From: an uncultured Eubacteriales bacterium
GTDB taxonomy: Bacteria; Bacillota; Clostridia; Oscillospirales; Oscillospiraceae
DNA length: 21,569 nucleotides
Direction of reading: 5' to 3'
Assembly (NCBI GenBank): GCA_900544945.1
Contig: UQXG01000017.1
Span: 1 to 21,569 of the forward strand
Shown here: positions 1 to 6,532 of the stretch, one piece after another
How positions within the stretch are numbered: position 1 is the first letter of the stretch
How the letters are laid out: each line of letters starts with the position of its first letter
Translations under genes and position numbers: made by a program
The notes under the pieces: model-generated
Seen by the model: the letters and a program-made list of their open reading frames with translations, nothing else
The model's database searches: none
What the model was told of the DNA's origin: nothing

Positions 1-371
1 CCGACAAGAATCAGGTAATTTCCCTCAATTACCAGAGAATCGATGATTTTCCGGAAAAATTCTCCCCGAAGTTCTTCATCCTCCAGCTTGCTTTCCCGCA
101 GTCCCATCAGCAGCTTATGCTCCGGGGAAGACGCCACCTGGCTGGTTTTGAAGGTGATGTCAATGAGATTTCTGCCGATGGCACCGGAAAGTGTCCGCCG
201 GAGAAGGGCAAAATACTTGTCAGACTCGTTCTCCGGCATCATGCCTGTGGACTGGCGGAACTCGGAGATAATCTCCTTGTTGTCGTTGACGTAGCAGCCA
301 AAAATAGCTGTCATATTGCTGCGATCCCGGCGCATGTGCCGCCGGATCTCGCCAATTTCCTTATCAATCAC
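1..371 (-). CDS. DUF4317 family protein, N-terminal part (3' end outside window)
   Basis: The reading frame starts at GTG 371-369 and stays open to the window edge, giving about 123 residues. A TGGAGGT ribosome binding site lies at 378-384, six bases before the start. The product begins MIDKEIGEIRRHMRRDRSN and continues with GCYVNDNKEIISEF, KYFALLRRTLSG, EHKLLMGLR and EGNYLILV. I recognise this pattern as the N-terminus of DUF4317, a cytoplasmic family of unknown function common in Clostridia. No membrane segment or signal peptide is visible. It is transcribed in the same direction as the sigma factor pair but separated from it by about 100 bases that contain its own promoter-like sequence, so it is probably a separate unit. 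The family call is from memory of its N-terminal pattern; the function is unknown. Confidence 0.85.
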   Translation of the reverse strand, partial: MIDKEIGEIRRHMRRDRSNMTAIFGCYVNDNKEIISEFRQSTGMMPENESDKYFALLRRTLSGAIGRNLIDITFKTSQVASSPEHKLLMGLRESKLEDEELRGEFFRKIIDSLVIEGNYLILV

Positions 372-381
372 GGTGTTACCT

Positions 382-401
382 CCATTGTGAATAATCAATG
401 G
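382..401. repeat. Palindrome at the DUF4317 transcription start and RBS
   Basis: CCATTG (382-387) and CAATGG (396-401) form perfect 6-base inverted arms around an 8-base AT-rich spacer. The element spans the predicted transcription start and reaches into the ribosome binding site. It could be a repressor operator, or a small mRNA hairpin hiding the RBS. Confidence 0.4.
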
Positions 402-403
402 AG

Positions 404-412
404 ATTATAGCA
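404..412 (-). promoter_or_regulatory. Extended -10 promoter for the DUF4317 gene
   Basis: On the minus strand the sequence reads TGCTATAAT, a perfect -10 hexamer (404-409) preceded by the TGn extension (410-412). No good -35 hexamer is seen 16-18 bases upstream, which is usual for extended -10 promoters. The predicted transcript would start near 397, about 25 bases before the GTG. Confidence 0.55.
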
Positions 413-437
413 CAGGTGTTTGGAAAAATCCAGAAGG

Positions 438-465
438 AAAAACATAAGCTCCTTCGTTGGAGGCT
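438..465 (-). terminator. Weak terminator-like hairpin after the sigma/regulator pair
   Basis: Downstream of the membrane-protein stop at 476 the minus strand can form a short stem (CTCC with GGAG, extended by AG/CT across a one-base bulge) followed by a T-rich run at 438-442. The stem is short, so this is a weak candidate for the end of the sigma operon transcript. Confidence 0.3.
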
Positions 466-475
466 GGCCTTTCTG

Positions 476-2050
476 TCACTTGTCCTCCGGGAATTCACCG
501 GTGGGCAAGCGCTCCAAGGGGATTTCCGTATGGCTCTCCAAAATTGCCTCCGCCTCTTCCTTTGCCAGCTTCTTATCAATGTGAATCCCACTAAGGCTCA
601 GACCCCAGGCATCGTTGGCTATATCGTAGACCAGCCGATCCAGCACTACCAGACTGCCCTTTTCTACCCTGTAGAAGCTATAGAGCCGATAGGCCTCCCC
701 TACTTCTTCGCAGGTCTTGACCACCTTATCCTGGCAAAGGGACAGCTGACCCTGCACGCTGAATCCGTCATCCGTCATCACCGGAGCGGTTTTTCCGTCC
801 TTTATCGTGTAGAGCTGGGGGTTCTGATACCGGTCCCAGAAGAAGCACTCCTCGGTGCCGTCCCCGTCCAGATCCAAAAGGGCAAATTCCGTGACCCCGC
901 CCAGAACCTTCCGGAGCTGGTCGTAGCTGTCCTGCCGGAAAGGATCGTCCTGTTCCAACAGGGCATTGTAAGCTTCATCCTCCTTTTGAAGGAGGGGCAG
1001 GATTCTGTCCATATCCGGCTTCTTGGGCTGGATGGAGAAATCGATATGCTCTGCCAGCCAGTTAATGTCCTGGTCGGACATTTCCTCCCGGGAGCCGATA
1101 CTGCCGTCGGGGTAATAGGCCGGTGACATCCTTGCGTATAGGAAAGCCTCTTCCCTGTCGCAGATCAGCAGCAGCCGGTCGTTGGCAGGCTGGTCGGGAT
1201 CCAGAGCCACCACAACCAGGATCGTCTGTCCATCGCTTCTGGTGTAATTCCACTGCCTCGTGTTCGCTCCGCTGACCAGATCTACCACATCCGTGTCCAG
1301 ATAGCCCTTCACCTTATAATTCAGCACCAAATCGATGTTGCGTTTCCAGGTAAAGGCCGGATCCGTCACCTGGTACTCCATCCAGAGGGCAACGCTGCCG
1401 GAATCATAGAAGCTGCAGCCCCACAGCTCATCGAGCGCCTCCGCCCCGGAGATCAGGGAGTCTGGCAATCCGAGGGCATCCCAGCCCAGCCTCCAGTCAT
1501 AGCTGTAGGCCACCGCCTTTCTCCCGGAGAGCTTCAGGGAATACTTTTGGGCGATCTGCGTGAGTTTCTCTACCATCTCCTGGGAGTAGACGTAGTAGGC
1601 ACCGTATTCCTCCGGAGCCTGGAATTTCCCCTGGGATGCCATGTAGATGTCATGGTTCGGGTCATAGCTTTTGCGAAAGTCGTACCACTCCTTCGCCGCC
1701 ATCTGCTCCGGGGTGTTTTCAATTCCCTGGAGGGACAGCACCGTCTTGGTCGCCTCCGCTGCCTCATGGCGTTTGCCCTCAGAATCGATCCAGGCAGGGC
1801 TTGTCTCCCGGTATTCGTCCAGCTTTAGCTTCCGGGTGCTCAGGGCTGCCACGGCGCAGCCCATAAAAATCACCAAAGCGGTAATCACCGCCGCAATGAG
1901 TATCGTTTTCTTGCTCCAACGCTTCATAGTTCCTTTCCTTTCTGTCAGGCTCTGATCCTTGGCGGAAAGAATGCTTTGCAGCAGCCGCTTCTTTTCCGCT
2001 TCTGTCAACATGACCAAAGCGTAGGCATCCCGAATTTGCTTCCGTTTCAT
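476..2050 (-). CDS. One-pass membrane protein, probable regulator of the adjacent ECF sigma factor
   Basis: The 524-residue product has a short charged cytoplasmic N-terminus (1-48; IRDAYALVMLTEAEKKRLLQSIL), one hydrophobic segment at about 49-70, and a large extracytoplasmic part. The N-terminal helical pattern resembles membrane proteins co-encoded with ECF sigma factors in Clostridia, where that segment would bind the sigma factor. No zinc-binding HxxxCxxC anti-sigma motif is present. Residues 393-398 are DLDGDG followed by TEECFFWD, a calcium-loop or FG-GAP-like motif within a YTIKDG-type repeat. The start overlaps the sigma stop as ATGA, indicating translational coupling. I know no named family for the extracytoplasmic domain; the anti-sigma role is inferred from position and topology. 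Confidence 0.6.
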   Translation of the reverse strand: MKRKQIRDAYALVMLTEAEKKRLLQSILSAKDQSLTERKGTMKRWSKKTILIAAVITALVIFMGCAVAALSTRKLKLDEYRETSPAWIDSEGKRHEAAEATKTVLSLQGIENTPEQMAAKEWYDFRKSYDPNHDIYMASQGKFQAPEEYGAYYVYSQEMVEKLTQIAQKYSLKLSGRKAVAYSYDWRLGWDALGLPDSLISGAEALDELWGCSFYDSGSVALWMEYQVTDPAFTWKRNIDLVLNYKVKGYLDTDVVDLVSGANTRQWNYTRSDGQTILVVVALDPDQPANDRLLLICDREEAFLYARMSPAYYPDGSIGSREEMSDQDINWLAEHIDFSIQPKKPDMDRILPLLQKEDEAYNALLEQDDPFRQDSYDQLRKVLGGVTEFALLDLDGDGTEECFFWDRYQNPQLYTIKDGKTAPVMTDDGFSVQGQLSLCQDKVVKTCEEVGEAYRLYSFYRVEKGSLVVLDRLVYDIANDAWGLSLSGIHIDKKLAKEEAEAILESHTEIPLERLPTGEFPEDK

Positions 2051-2535
2051 ATTGAATCACCGCCTAACATGGATTTGAGTAAATTTCTGGCACGGGCAAG
2101 TCTGGTGCGAATCGTAGCCTGGGGACAATGGAGCGCCTCGGCGATCTCCCCGGTGGAATATCCTTCGTAATAGTAGAGATATACCGGTGTTTTGTAATTC
2201 ACCGGCAGAGCCAGGATGGCCTCCAAAACCGGATTTTCGAAGCCGGATTCCTCCCCCGCCAGATCCCAGTGAGCCTCCAACTCCTCCTCCCGGCGATAGG
2301 ATCGCTTCAACTGATCCTTGCACAGGTTGGAAGCCGCCACGATCAGCCAGGCCTTTTCGTGCCGCTGATTTTCAAAGGTTTTCCCGGAGGCGATCAGCCG
2401 CAGAAAGGTTTCCTGGGTCATATCCTCCGCCTCGGGTTTGTTCTTCATGAAGGAATAACAAACCCGGAAAATGGTGTCGATATTTCTTTCGTAGATTTCC
2501 GTGATTTCTCTGTCCGCGCGCAACAAAGAAGCCAT
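2047..2535 (-). CDS. ECF-type RNA polymerase sigma factor (sigma-70 family)
   Basis: The 162-residue product has the two-domain ECF plan. Region 2 lies at about 10-78 (IYERNIDTIFRVCYSFMKNKPEAEDMTQETFLRL, then HEKAWLIVAASNLCKDQLK), and region 4 at about 103-155, with the helix-turn-helix GYSTGEIAEALHCPQATI reading into RTRLARARNLLK. It directs RNA polymerase to a small regulon, probably including its own promoter. I start it at ATG 2535-2533 because GAGGAGGT at 2543-2550 sits seven bases upstream. A GTG at 2544 would lie inside that ribosome binding site. The stop overlaps the downstream membrane-protein start by 4 nt. The inducing signal is not visible in the sequence. Confidence 0.9.
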   Translation of the reverse strand: MASLLRADREITEIYERNIDTIFRVCYSFMKNKPEAEDMTQETFLRLIASGKTFENQRHEKAWLIVAASNLCKDQLKRSYRREEELEAHWDLAGEESGFENPVLEAILALPVNYKTPVYLYYYEGYSTGEIAEALHCPQATIRTRLARARNLLKSMLGGDSI

Positions 2536-2558
2536 GGTCACCACCTCCTCTCACCTTA

Positions 2559-2587
2559 GATACGACCGGCAGGGGGAAAATGTTTCG
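2559..2587 (-). promoter_or_regulatory. Putative ECF-type autoregulatory promoter
   Basis: On the minus strand CGAAAC (2582-2587) is followed by 17 bases and CGTATC (2559-2564). This resembles ECF promoters such as the Bacillus sigma-W class (TGAAAC, about 16 bases, CGTA). Transcription would begin near 2552, just before the ribosome binding site at 2543-2550, giving a very short leader. Autoregulation is typical of ECF sigma genes. The match is by eye only. Confidence 0.4.
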
Positions 2588-2625
2588 GGGAAAAGGGAAA
2601 ATGTTTCGGGGGAAAGGGAAAATGC
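2571..2625. repeat. 21-bp tandem repeat carrying the ECF -35 motif
   Basis: A unit close to GGGAAAATGTTTCGGGGAAAA recurs with a 21-base period. TGTTTCGGGG occurs at 2581-2590 and 2602-2611, and a third partial copy breaks off after GGGAAAATG near 2623. Each full copy holds a GAAAC motif on the minus strand. Only the gene-proximal copy has a matching -10-like CGTATC. Confidence 0.75.
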
Positions 2626-2631
2626 GCAAAA

Positions 2632-2664
2632 ACCCCGTAGAGGCGGCAGCCGCCCCTACAGGGT
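2632..2664. repeat. Palindrome with 16-bp arms
   Basis: ACCCCGTAGAGGCGGC (2632-2647) and GCCGCCCCTACAGGGT (2649-2664) are inverted copies with two mismatches around a single central base. The GC-rich stem could act as a bidirectional transcription block, but it has no T-run on either side. It looks like a dispersed intergenic palindrome. Confidence 0.65.
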
Positions 2665-2709
2665 AGATTCGTTGATACAGCAGTCTTGGGGAAAATCGGG
2701 GAACGCATC

Positions 2710-2931
2710 ACCCCGGCTTATGCCGGGGTCAGACTGTCGAAAAACCATGTCATTGCGAGGCAGTGCGCACACTGCCGTGGCAATCCCCCTAATTTTCAAA
2801 CATTTTAGATCCTAAACCAGTGGCTTTTACTTCTATCCGGGGGATTCCCACACCACTTAAGCGGACTGGTTCGGAATGACAACGTATATTGGGGGCTTTT
2901 TTGACACGCTGACCCCGGCTTATGCCGGGGT
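2710..2931. mobile_element. MITE-like nested inverted-repeat element, 222 bp
   Basis: The element has outer inverted arms at 2710-2746 and 2894-2931. Each contains the hairpin ACCCCGGC/GCCGGGGT around a 4-base loop, then CAG, two variable bases, TGTC and an A-run. Inside lie a second pair of inverted arms at 2748-2789 and 2839-2881, which start TGTCATT and end AATCCCCC. The 49-base centre is AT-rich. No ORF of mobile type is present. The inner arm (TGTCATTGCGAGG to GGCAATCCCCC) matches my memory of a repeat dispersed in many Clostridia genomes. No clear target-site duplication is visible. It sits six bases after the pgsA stop. Confidence 0.65.
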
Positions 2932-2937
2932 TTCACT

Positions 2938-3468
2938 TCAGTCCCAAAGGCACTTCCAGTTCTGGATGAAGTACTCCCCGCCGGAATAGACAGTGGTGAT
3001 GACGATAACCCCGATGACCGCCAGATTCAGCACCGGGATGCCGGGCAGAGCCATCATCAGGCACAGGCCGATCATGGTGCTGGCGGTTTTCACCTTGCCG
3101 CTCCATCCGGCGGCAATGACCGTGCCCTTCTGAACGGCAATGAGCCGCAGGCCGGTAACGCCGAACTCCCGGGTCAGGACAATCATCAGCGCCCAGGCCG
3201 GGAACACGCCCCACTGGCAGAACATGCACATGGCGGCGATGGTCAGAAGCTTATCGGCCAGAGGGTCGAGAAATTTGCCGAAATCCGTCACCTGGTTATA
3301 ATGCCGGGCGATATAGCCGTCCACAAAATCCGTCAGGCTGGCGACGATGAAAATCGCCAGAGAGACATACATCCACACGTTGCTTTCCCCGCCGGATAAG
3401 TACATGGTCACAAGATAGACCGGGATCATCAGCACCCGGGACAGGGTAATCTTACTTGCAGTCGTCAT
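2938..3468 (-). CDS. pgsA: CDP-diacylglycerol--glycerol-3-phosphate 3-phosphatidyltransferase
   Basis: This membrane enzyme joins CDP-diacylglycerol and glycerol-3-phosphate to give phosphatidylglycerophosphate, the committed step to phosphatidylglycerol and cardiolipin. The 176-residue product has the full CDP-alcohol phosphatidyltransferase signature D-x2-D-G-x2-A-R-x8-G-x3-D-x3-D: D47, D50, G51, A54, R55, G64, D68 and D72. Hydrophobic segments flank it (about 9-25, 32-46, 74-100, 118-160). The N-terminus (SKITLSRVLMIPV) is family-typical. The start ATG overlaps the rimO stop as ATGA, and GGAGG lies ten bases upstream. It is the last gene of the long block, and its stop is six bases from the MITE-like element. 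No classical terminator follows. Confidence 0.95.
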   Translation of the reverse strand: MTTASKITLSRVLMIPVYLVTMYLSGGESNVWMYVSLAIFIVASLTDFVDGYIARHYNQVTDFGKFLDPLADKLLTIAAMCMFCQWGVFPAWALMIVLTREFGVTGLRLIAVQKGTVIAAGWSGKVKTASTMIGLCLMMALPGIPVLNLAVIGVIVITTVYSGGEYFIQNWKCLWD

Positions 3469-4802
3469 TGCTCCGCTTCCTCCACCACATAGCCGGACAG
3501 ATCGCCGTCCAGGCAGCCGTCAATTTTCACCCATACAAAGTCGCCGATGGTGACCGGCTCATCGGAGGCAATCCAGACCCGGCCGTCAATGTCGGGAGAA
3601 TCGGCGTAGCTGCGGCCGTAGAACTGCTCATTTTCCTCATCGTAGCCGTCCACCAGGACTTCCAGGGTCTTGCCAACCATGGAGGCATTCCATTCGTCCA
3701 TGATTTCGGACTGGATCATCTCGATGGTCTCCGCCCGCTGCTGGGCGATTTCCGTGTCCACGAATTCCATCTTGGCGGCAGGGGTTCCCTCCTCCGGAGA
3801 GAAAGCAAAGGCGCCTACCCGCTCCATCTTGGTTTCCCGGAGGAAGTCGCACAGCTCCTGGAACTCCGCCTCCCCTTCTCCGGGCAGACCGGTAATCAGG
3901 CTGGTGCGGATGACAAGGCCCGGAATCCGGTCTCTGAGCTTGGCAAGCAAGGCCTTGATGAAGGGGCCATCCCCCCGGCGGTTCATGCGTTTGAGAATTT
4001 CGCTGTTGCAGTGCTGAAGGGGAATGTCCAGGTACTTGACGATCTTCGGCTCCGAGGCAATCACATCGATGAGCTCGTCGTCAATTTCGTCCGGATAGAC
4101 ATAATGCACCCGAATCCAGTGGAGCCCTTCAATTTCGCAAAGTCGGCGCAAAAGTGTAGCCAGCAGCCGCTTGTGCTCCGGGAAATCCGTGCCGTAACGG
4201 CTGGTGTCCTGAGCCACCACGATGAGCTCCTTTACACCGCTGTCCGCCAGCATCCGGGCTTCGTAGAGCACGTCGTCCAGCTGACGGCTGCGATACCGAC
4301 CCCGCAGGTACGGAATGATGCAGAAGGCGCAGCGGTTGTTGCAGCCTTCGGCGATTTTGATAAAAGCGTAGTGCTCCGGGGTGGTGACAATCCGGCCGGT
4401 TTCCTGCTCCGGGGCATCGATGGAACCGTAGTCCGCCACTTCCTTCTCGTCCAGCAGCGCCTCAATGGCGGGGACGATCTCCGTGTAGCTGCCGGTGCCC
4501 AGAACCCCGTCCACCTCGGGCAGCTCCTTCTGAATGTCTCCCTGATACCGCTGGGACAGGCAGCCGGTGACCAGGATTTTGCCCACCAGGCCCTGCTCTT
4601 TCAGGGCGGCGGTTCGCAGGATATAGTCGATGGCCTCGGTTTTGGCCGAATCGATAAAGCCGCAGGTGTTGATGACCACCACGTCGCTTCCCACGATGTT
4701 CTCCTTGACGGTGTGTCCGGCTTCCTGAACCCGGTACATCATCCGCTCGCAGTCCACCTGATTCTTGGCACAGCCAAGGGAAATGAATCCAATTTTTGCC
4801 AT
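3465..4802 (-). CDS. rimO: Ribosomal protein S12 methylthiotransferase RimO
   Basis: RimO is a radical SAM enzyme that methylthiolates a conserved aspartate of ribosomal protein S12. The 445-residue product has the N-terminal UPF0004 domain with cluster cysteines C11 (SLGCAKN), C47 (NTCGFI) and C81 (TGCLSQR). The radical SAM motif CxxxCxxC is C154, C158, C161 (EGCNNRCAFC), and a C-terminal TRAM domain ends GDFVWVKIDGCLDGDLSGYVVE. FIKIAEGCNNRCAFC and the TRAM region favour RimO over the tRNA-modifying relative MiaB. I chose ATG 4802-4800 because GAGGA at 4812-4816 lies nine bases upstream; a TTG at 4811 is the alternative. Five bases separate it from the recX stop, and it overlaps pgsA by 4 nt. 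Confidence 0.95.
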   Translation of the reverse strand: MAKIGFISLGCAKNQVDCERMMYRVQEAGHTVKENIVGSDVVVINTCGFIDSAKTEAIDYILRTAALKEQGLVGKILVTGCLSQRYQGDIQKELPEVDGVLGTGSYTEIVPAIEALLDEKEVADYGSIDAPEQETGRIVTTPEHYAFIKIAEGCNNRCAFCIIPYLRGRYRSRQLDDVLYEARMLADSGVKELIVVAQDTSRYGTDFPEHKRLLATLLRRLCEIEGLHWIRVHYVYPDEIDDELIDVIASEPKIVKYLDIPLQHCNSEILKRMNRRGDGPFIKALLAKLRDRIPGLVIRTSLITGLPGEGEAEFQELCDFLRETKMERVGAFAFSPEEGTPAAKMEFVDTEIAQQRAETIEMIQSEIMDEWNASMVGKTLEVLVDGYDEENEQFYGRSYADSPDIDGRVWIASDEPVTIGDFVWVKIDGCLDGDLSGYVVEEAEQ

Positions 4803-4807
4803 ATCTC

Positions 4808-5434
4808 TCAATCCTCAAATACGTCCTCACAGTCGAAGGACAGGGTGTTTAATACGCGCTTCACCGTGCCATAGCTGTGACCCCGGCGAAGGAGGGCATC
4901 GATAGCCCGTTTGATTTGCTTTTCGTCGGAATCTTCATCCAGTCGGGCACGAAGAAACTGCTCAATTTTTGCCTCCTGGTCGGGGTAATCCGCCAGGGCT
5001 TCCTCCCAATAGGCCTTGGGAATCCGCTTTTCGTAGAGCGCCTGCTTGGCTCTGGCCAAACCGTAGCCCTTGGCAATGCAGGAATGCACCACCTGTTCGG
5101 CAGCAGCCCGGTCATCCACCAGATGCAAATCCTCCATCCAGGCAACCGCGGCCTTAGCCTGCTCCGGATCCTCGCCCTTGCGCACCAGACGCTGCTCCAA
5201 ATCCTTCCGGGACACGCTGGAGGCGGATACGATTCGCACCGCCCGCATTTTGGCGGACATCTGCCCGGCGGCCTCCTGAAGGCGGCTTAACTCCGCCTCC
5301 TCCAGCTCCTTGCCGGGATAGAGGCCAAAGTCCTCCACCGTCTGCCGGTAGAGCCCCAGCCGGATTCCGTCGGAAAAGGTGACCCAGTAGCGCCCCGCCC
5401 GATCAGGGGCGTTGCGCAGCTGCTCAATCCTCAT
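4808..5434 (-). CDS. recX: Regulatory protein RecX
   Basis: RecX binds RecA filaments and modulates their activity. The 208-residue helical product shows the RecX pattern of repeated three-helix units: SRKDLEQRLVRKGEDPEQAKAAV, then DLHLVDDRAAAEQVVHSCIAKGYGLARAKQALYEKRIPKAYWEEAL, then KQIKRAIDALLRRGHSYGTVKRVL. The N-terminal segment (residues 1-60) resembles the beta-rich extension seen in longer Firmicutes RecX proteins. The ATG lies inside the end of recA (11-base overlap) and no good ribosome binding site precedes it, so translation probably depends on coupling to recA. That would keep RecX levels below RecA, which suits its role. Confidence 0.92.
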   Translation of the reverse strand: MRIEQLRNAPDRAGRYWVTFSDGIRLGLYRQTVEDFGLYPGKELEEAELSRLQEAAGQMSAKMRAVRIVSASSVSRKDLEQRLVRKGEDPEQAKAAVAWMEDLHLVDDRAAAEQVVHSCIAKGYGLARAKQALYEKRIPKAYWEEALADYPDQEAKIEQFLRARLDEDSDEKQIKRAIDALLRRGHSYGTVKRVLNTLSFDCEDVFED

Positions 5435-6530
5435 CGTTGAAATCGTCTGCGGTGACGGCTACCGCCTTGTCGGCGGGCTTAGCCGGAGCCTTAGGGGCGC
5501 CGGCGTTCAGCTTCCACAGGTTCTCCCGAACCTGTGCCTCCACCTGCTCGGCAATGTCCGGATTGTTCATCAGGTAGTCCTTCACGGAATTGGCGCCCTG
5601 ACCGATGCGCTCATCGCCCATGGAGAACCAGCTGCCGCTTTTCTGGATGATATCCATCTGCACTGCCAGGTCTACCAGCTCTCCCCACTTGGAGATGCCC
5701 TGGCCGTACAGGATTTCAAAGACCGCTTCCCGGAAGGGAGGAGCCACCTTGTTCTTGACCACCTTCACCCGGGTCTTGTTGCCGATGACGTTGCCGCCCT
5801 CCTTGATGGCCTCGATCCGGCGCACATCCAGCCGGACGGAGGAATAGAACTTCAGGGCGTTGCCGCCGGTGGTGGTTTCGGGATTGCCGTACATGACGCC
5901 GATCTTCATACGCAGCTGGTTGATGAAAATGACCACGCAGTTGGTCTTGGCGATGGTACCTGCCAGCTTCCGCAGAGCCTGGGACATAAGCCGGGCCTGA
6001 AGACCCACAAAGGTATCGCCCATTTCGCCCTCGATTTCCTGCTTGGGAACCAGAGCCGCCACGGAGTCCACCACCACCGCGTCAATCGCACCGGAGCGCA
6101 CCAGGGCGTCGGTGATTTCCAGCGCCTGCTCGCCAGTGTCCGGCTGGGAAACCAGCAAATTGTCCGTATCCACACCCAGCGCCGCGGCGTAAACCGGATC
6201 CAGGGCGTGCTCCGCGTCCACGAAAGCCACTTCGCCGCCCCGCTTCTGGGCTTCCGCCAGAATGTGCAGTGCCAGGGTGGTCTTACCAGAGGACTCGGGG
6301 CCGTAAATCTCGATGATTCTGCCCTTGGGTACGCCGCCGATGCCGAGGGCCGCATCCAGCGCCAGAGAGCCTGTCGGAATGGCCTCCACGTTCATCTCCG
6401 GCCGGTCGCCCAGGCGCATAACCGTGCCCTTGCCGAAGCTCTTGTCGATCTGCGCCAGAGCCGTTTGCAGAGCCTTCTTCTTATCGGAAGCGGGAGTGGG
6501 GGCTTCGTAGACTGTCTTTTTTGTTGCCAT
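5424..6530 (-). CDS. recA: Recombinase RecA
   Basis: RecA forms filaments on single-stranded DNA, drives strand exchange, and triggers LexA self-cleavage. The 368-residue product is full length. Walker A is GPESSGKT at 77-84, followed by AFVDAEHALDP, the Walker B-type VVVDSVAALVP, the DNA-binding loop 1 region EIEGEMGD and loop 2 FINQLRMKIGVMYGNPETTTGGNALKFY. The C-terminus is acidic (DDFNDED). ATG 6530-6528 is chosen because GGAAGGAAG at 6538-6546 sits seven bases upstream; an in-frame TTG at 6536 is less likely. It begins two bases after the prmC stop and overlaps recX by 11 bases. I see no promoter or GAAC-N4-GTTC LexA box in the roughly 100 bases upstream, so it appears to be read from the long operon. 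Confidence 0.98.
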   Translation of the reverse strand: MATKKTVYEAPTPASDKKKALQTALAQIDKSFGKGTVMRLGDRPEMNVEAIPTGSLALDAALGIGGVPKGRIIEIYGPESSGKTTLALHILAEAQKRGGEVAFVDAEHALDPVYAAALGVDTDNLLVSQPDTGEQALEITDALVRSGAIDAVVVDSVAALVPKQEIEGEMGDTFVGLQARLMSQALRKLAGTIAKTNCVVIFINQLRMKIGVMYGNPETTTGGNALKFYSSVRLDVRRIEAIKEGGNVIGNKTRVKVVKNKVAPPFREAVFEILYGQGISKWGELVDLAVQMDIIQKSGSWFSMGDERIGQGANSVKDYLMNNPDIAEQVEAQVRENLWKLNAGAPKAPAKPADKAVAVTADDFNDED

Positions 6531-6532
6531 AA

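Larger units (their letters stand above)
2536..2937. other. Non-coding island between the sigma factor and pgsA
   Basis: This 402-base stretch has no convincing gene. From left to right it holds the sigma-factor ribosome binding site and putative ECF promoter, the 21-bp tandem repeat, the 16-bp-arm palindrome, about 45 bases without recognisable signals, and the nested inverted-repeat element. A 104-residue frame on the plus strand (2501-2815) runs through the repeats and looks spurious. Confidence 0.7.

Noticed and set aside
2571..2625. 21-bp repeat as a CRISPR array
   Set aside because: The units are contiguous without unique spacers and no cas genes are present.
2710..2729. ACCCCGGC hairpins (also 2912-2931) as Rho-independent terminators
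   Set aside because: Neither copy is followed by a T-run in the direction of the genes that could use it; they are better explained as parts of the inverted-repeat element.
2501..2815. A 104-codon frame on the plus strand through the repeat island
   Set aside because: It runs through the tandem repeat, palindrome and half of the MITE-like element, so its codons come from repeats; no ribosome binding site.
3456..4874. A 472-codon open frame on the plus strand
   Set aside because: Antisense to rimO, with low-complexity His/Gly/Leu-rich translation and no family resemblance.
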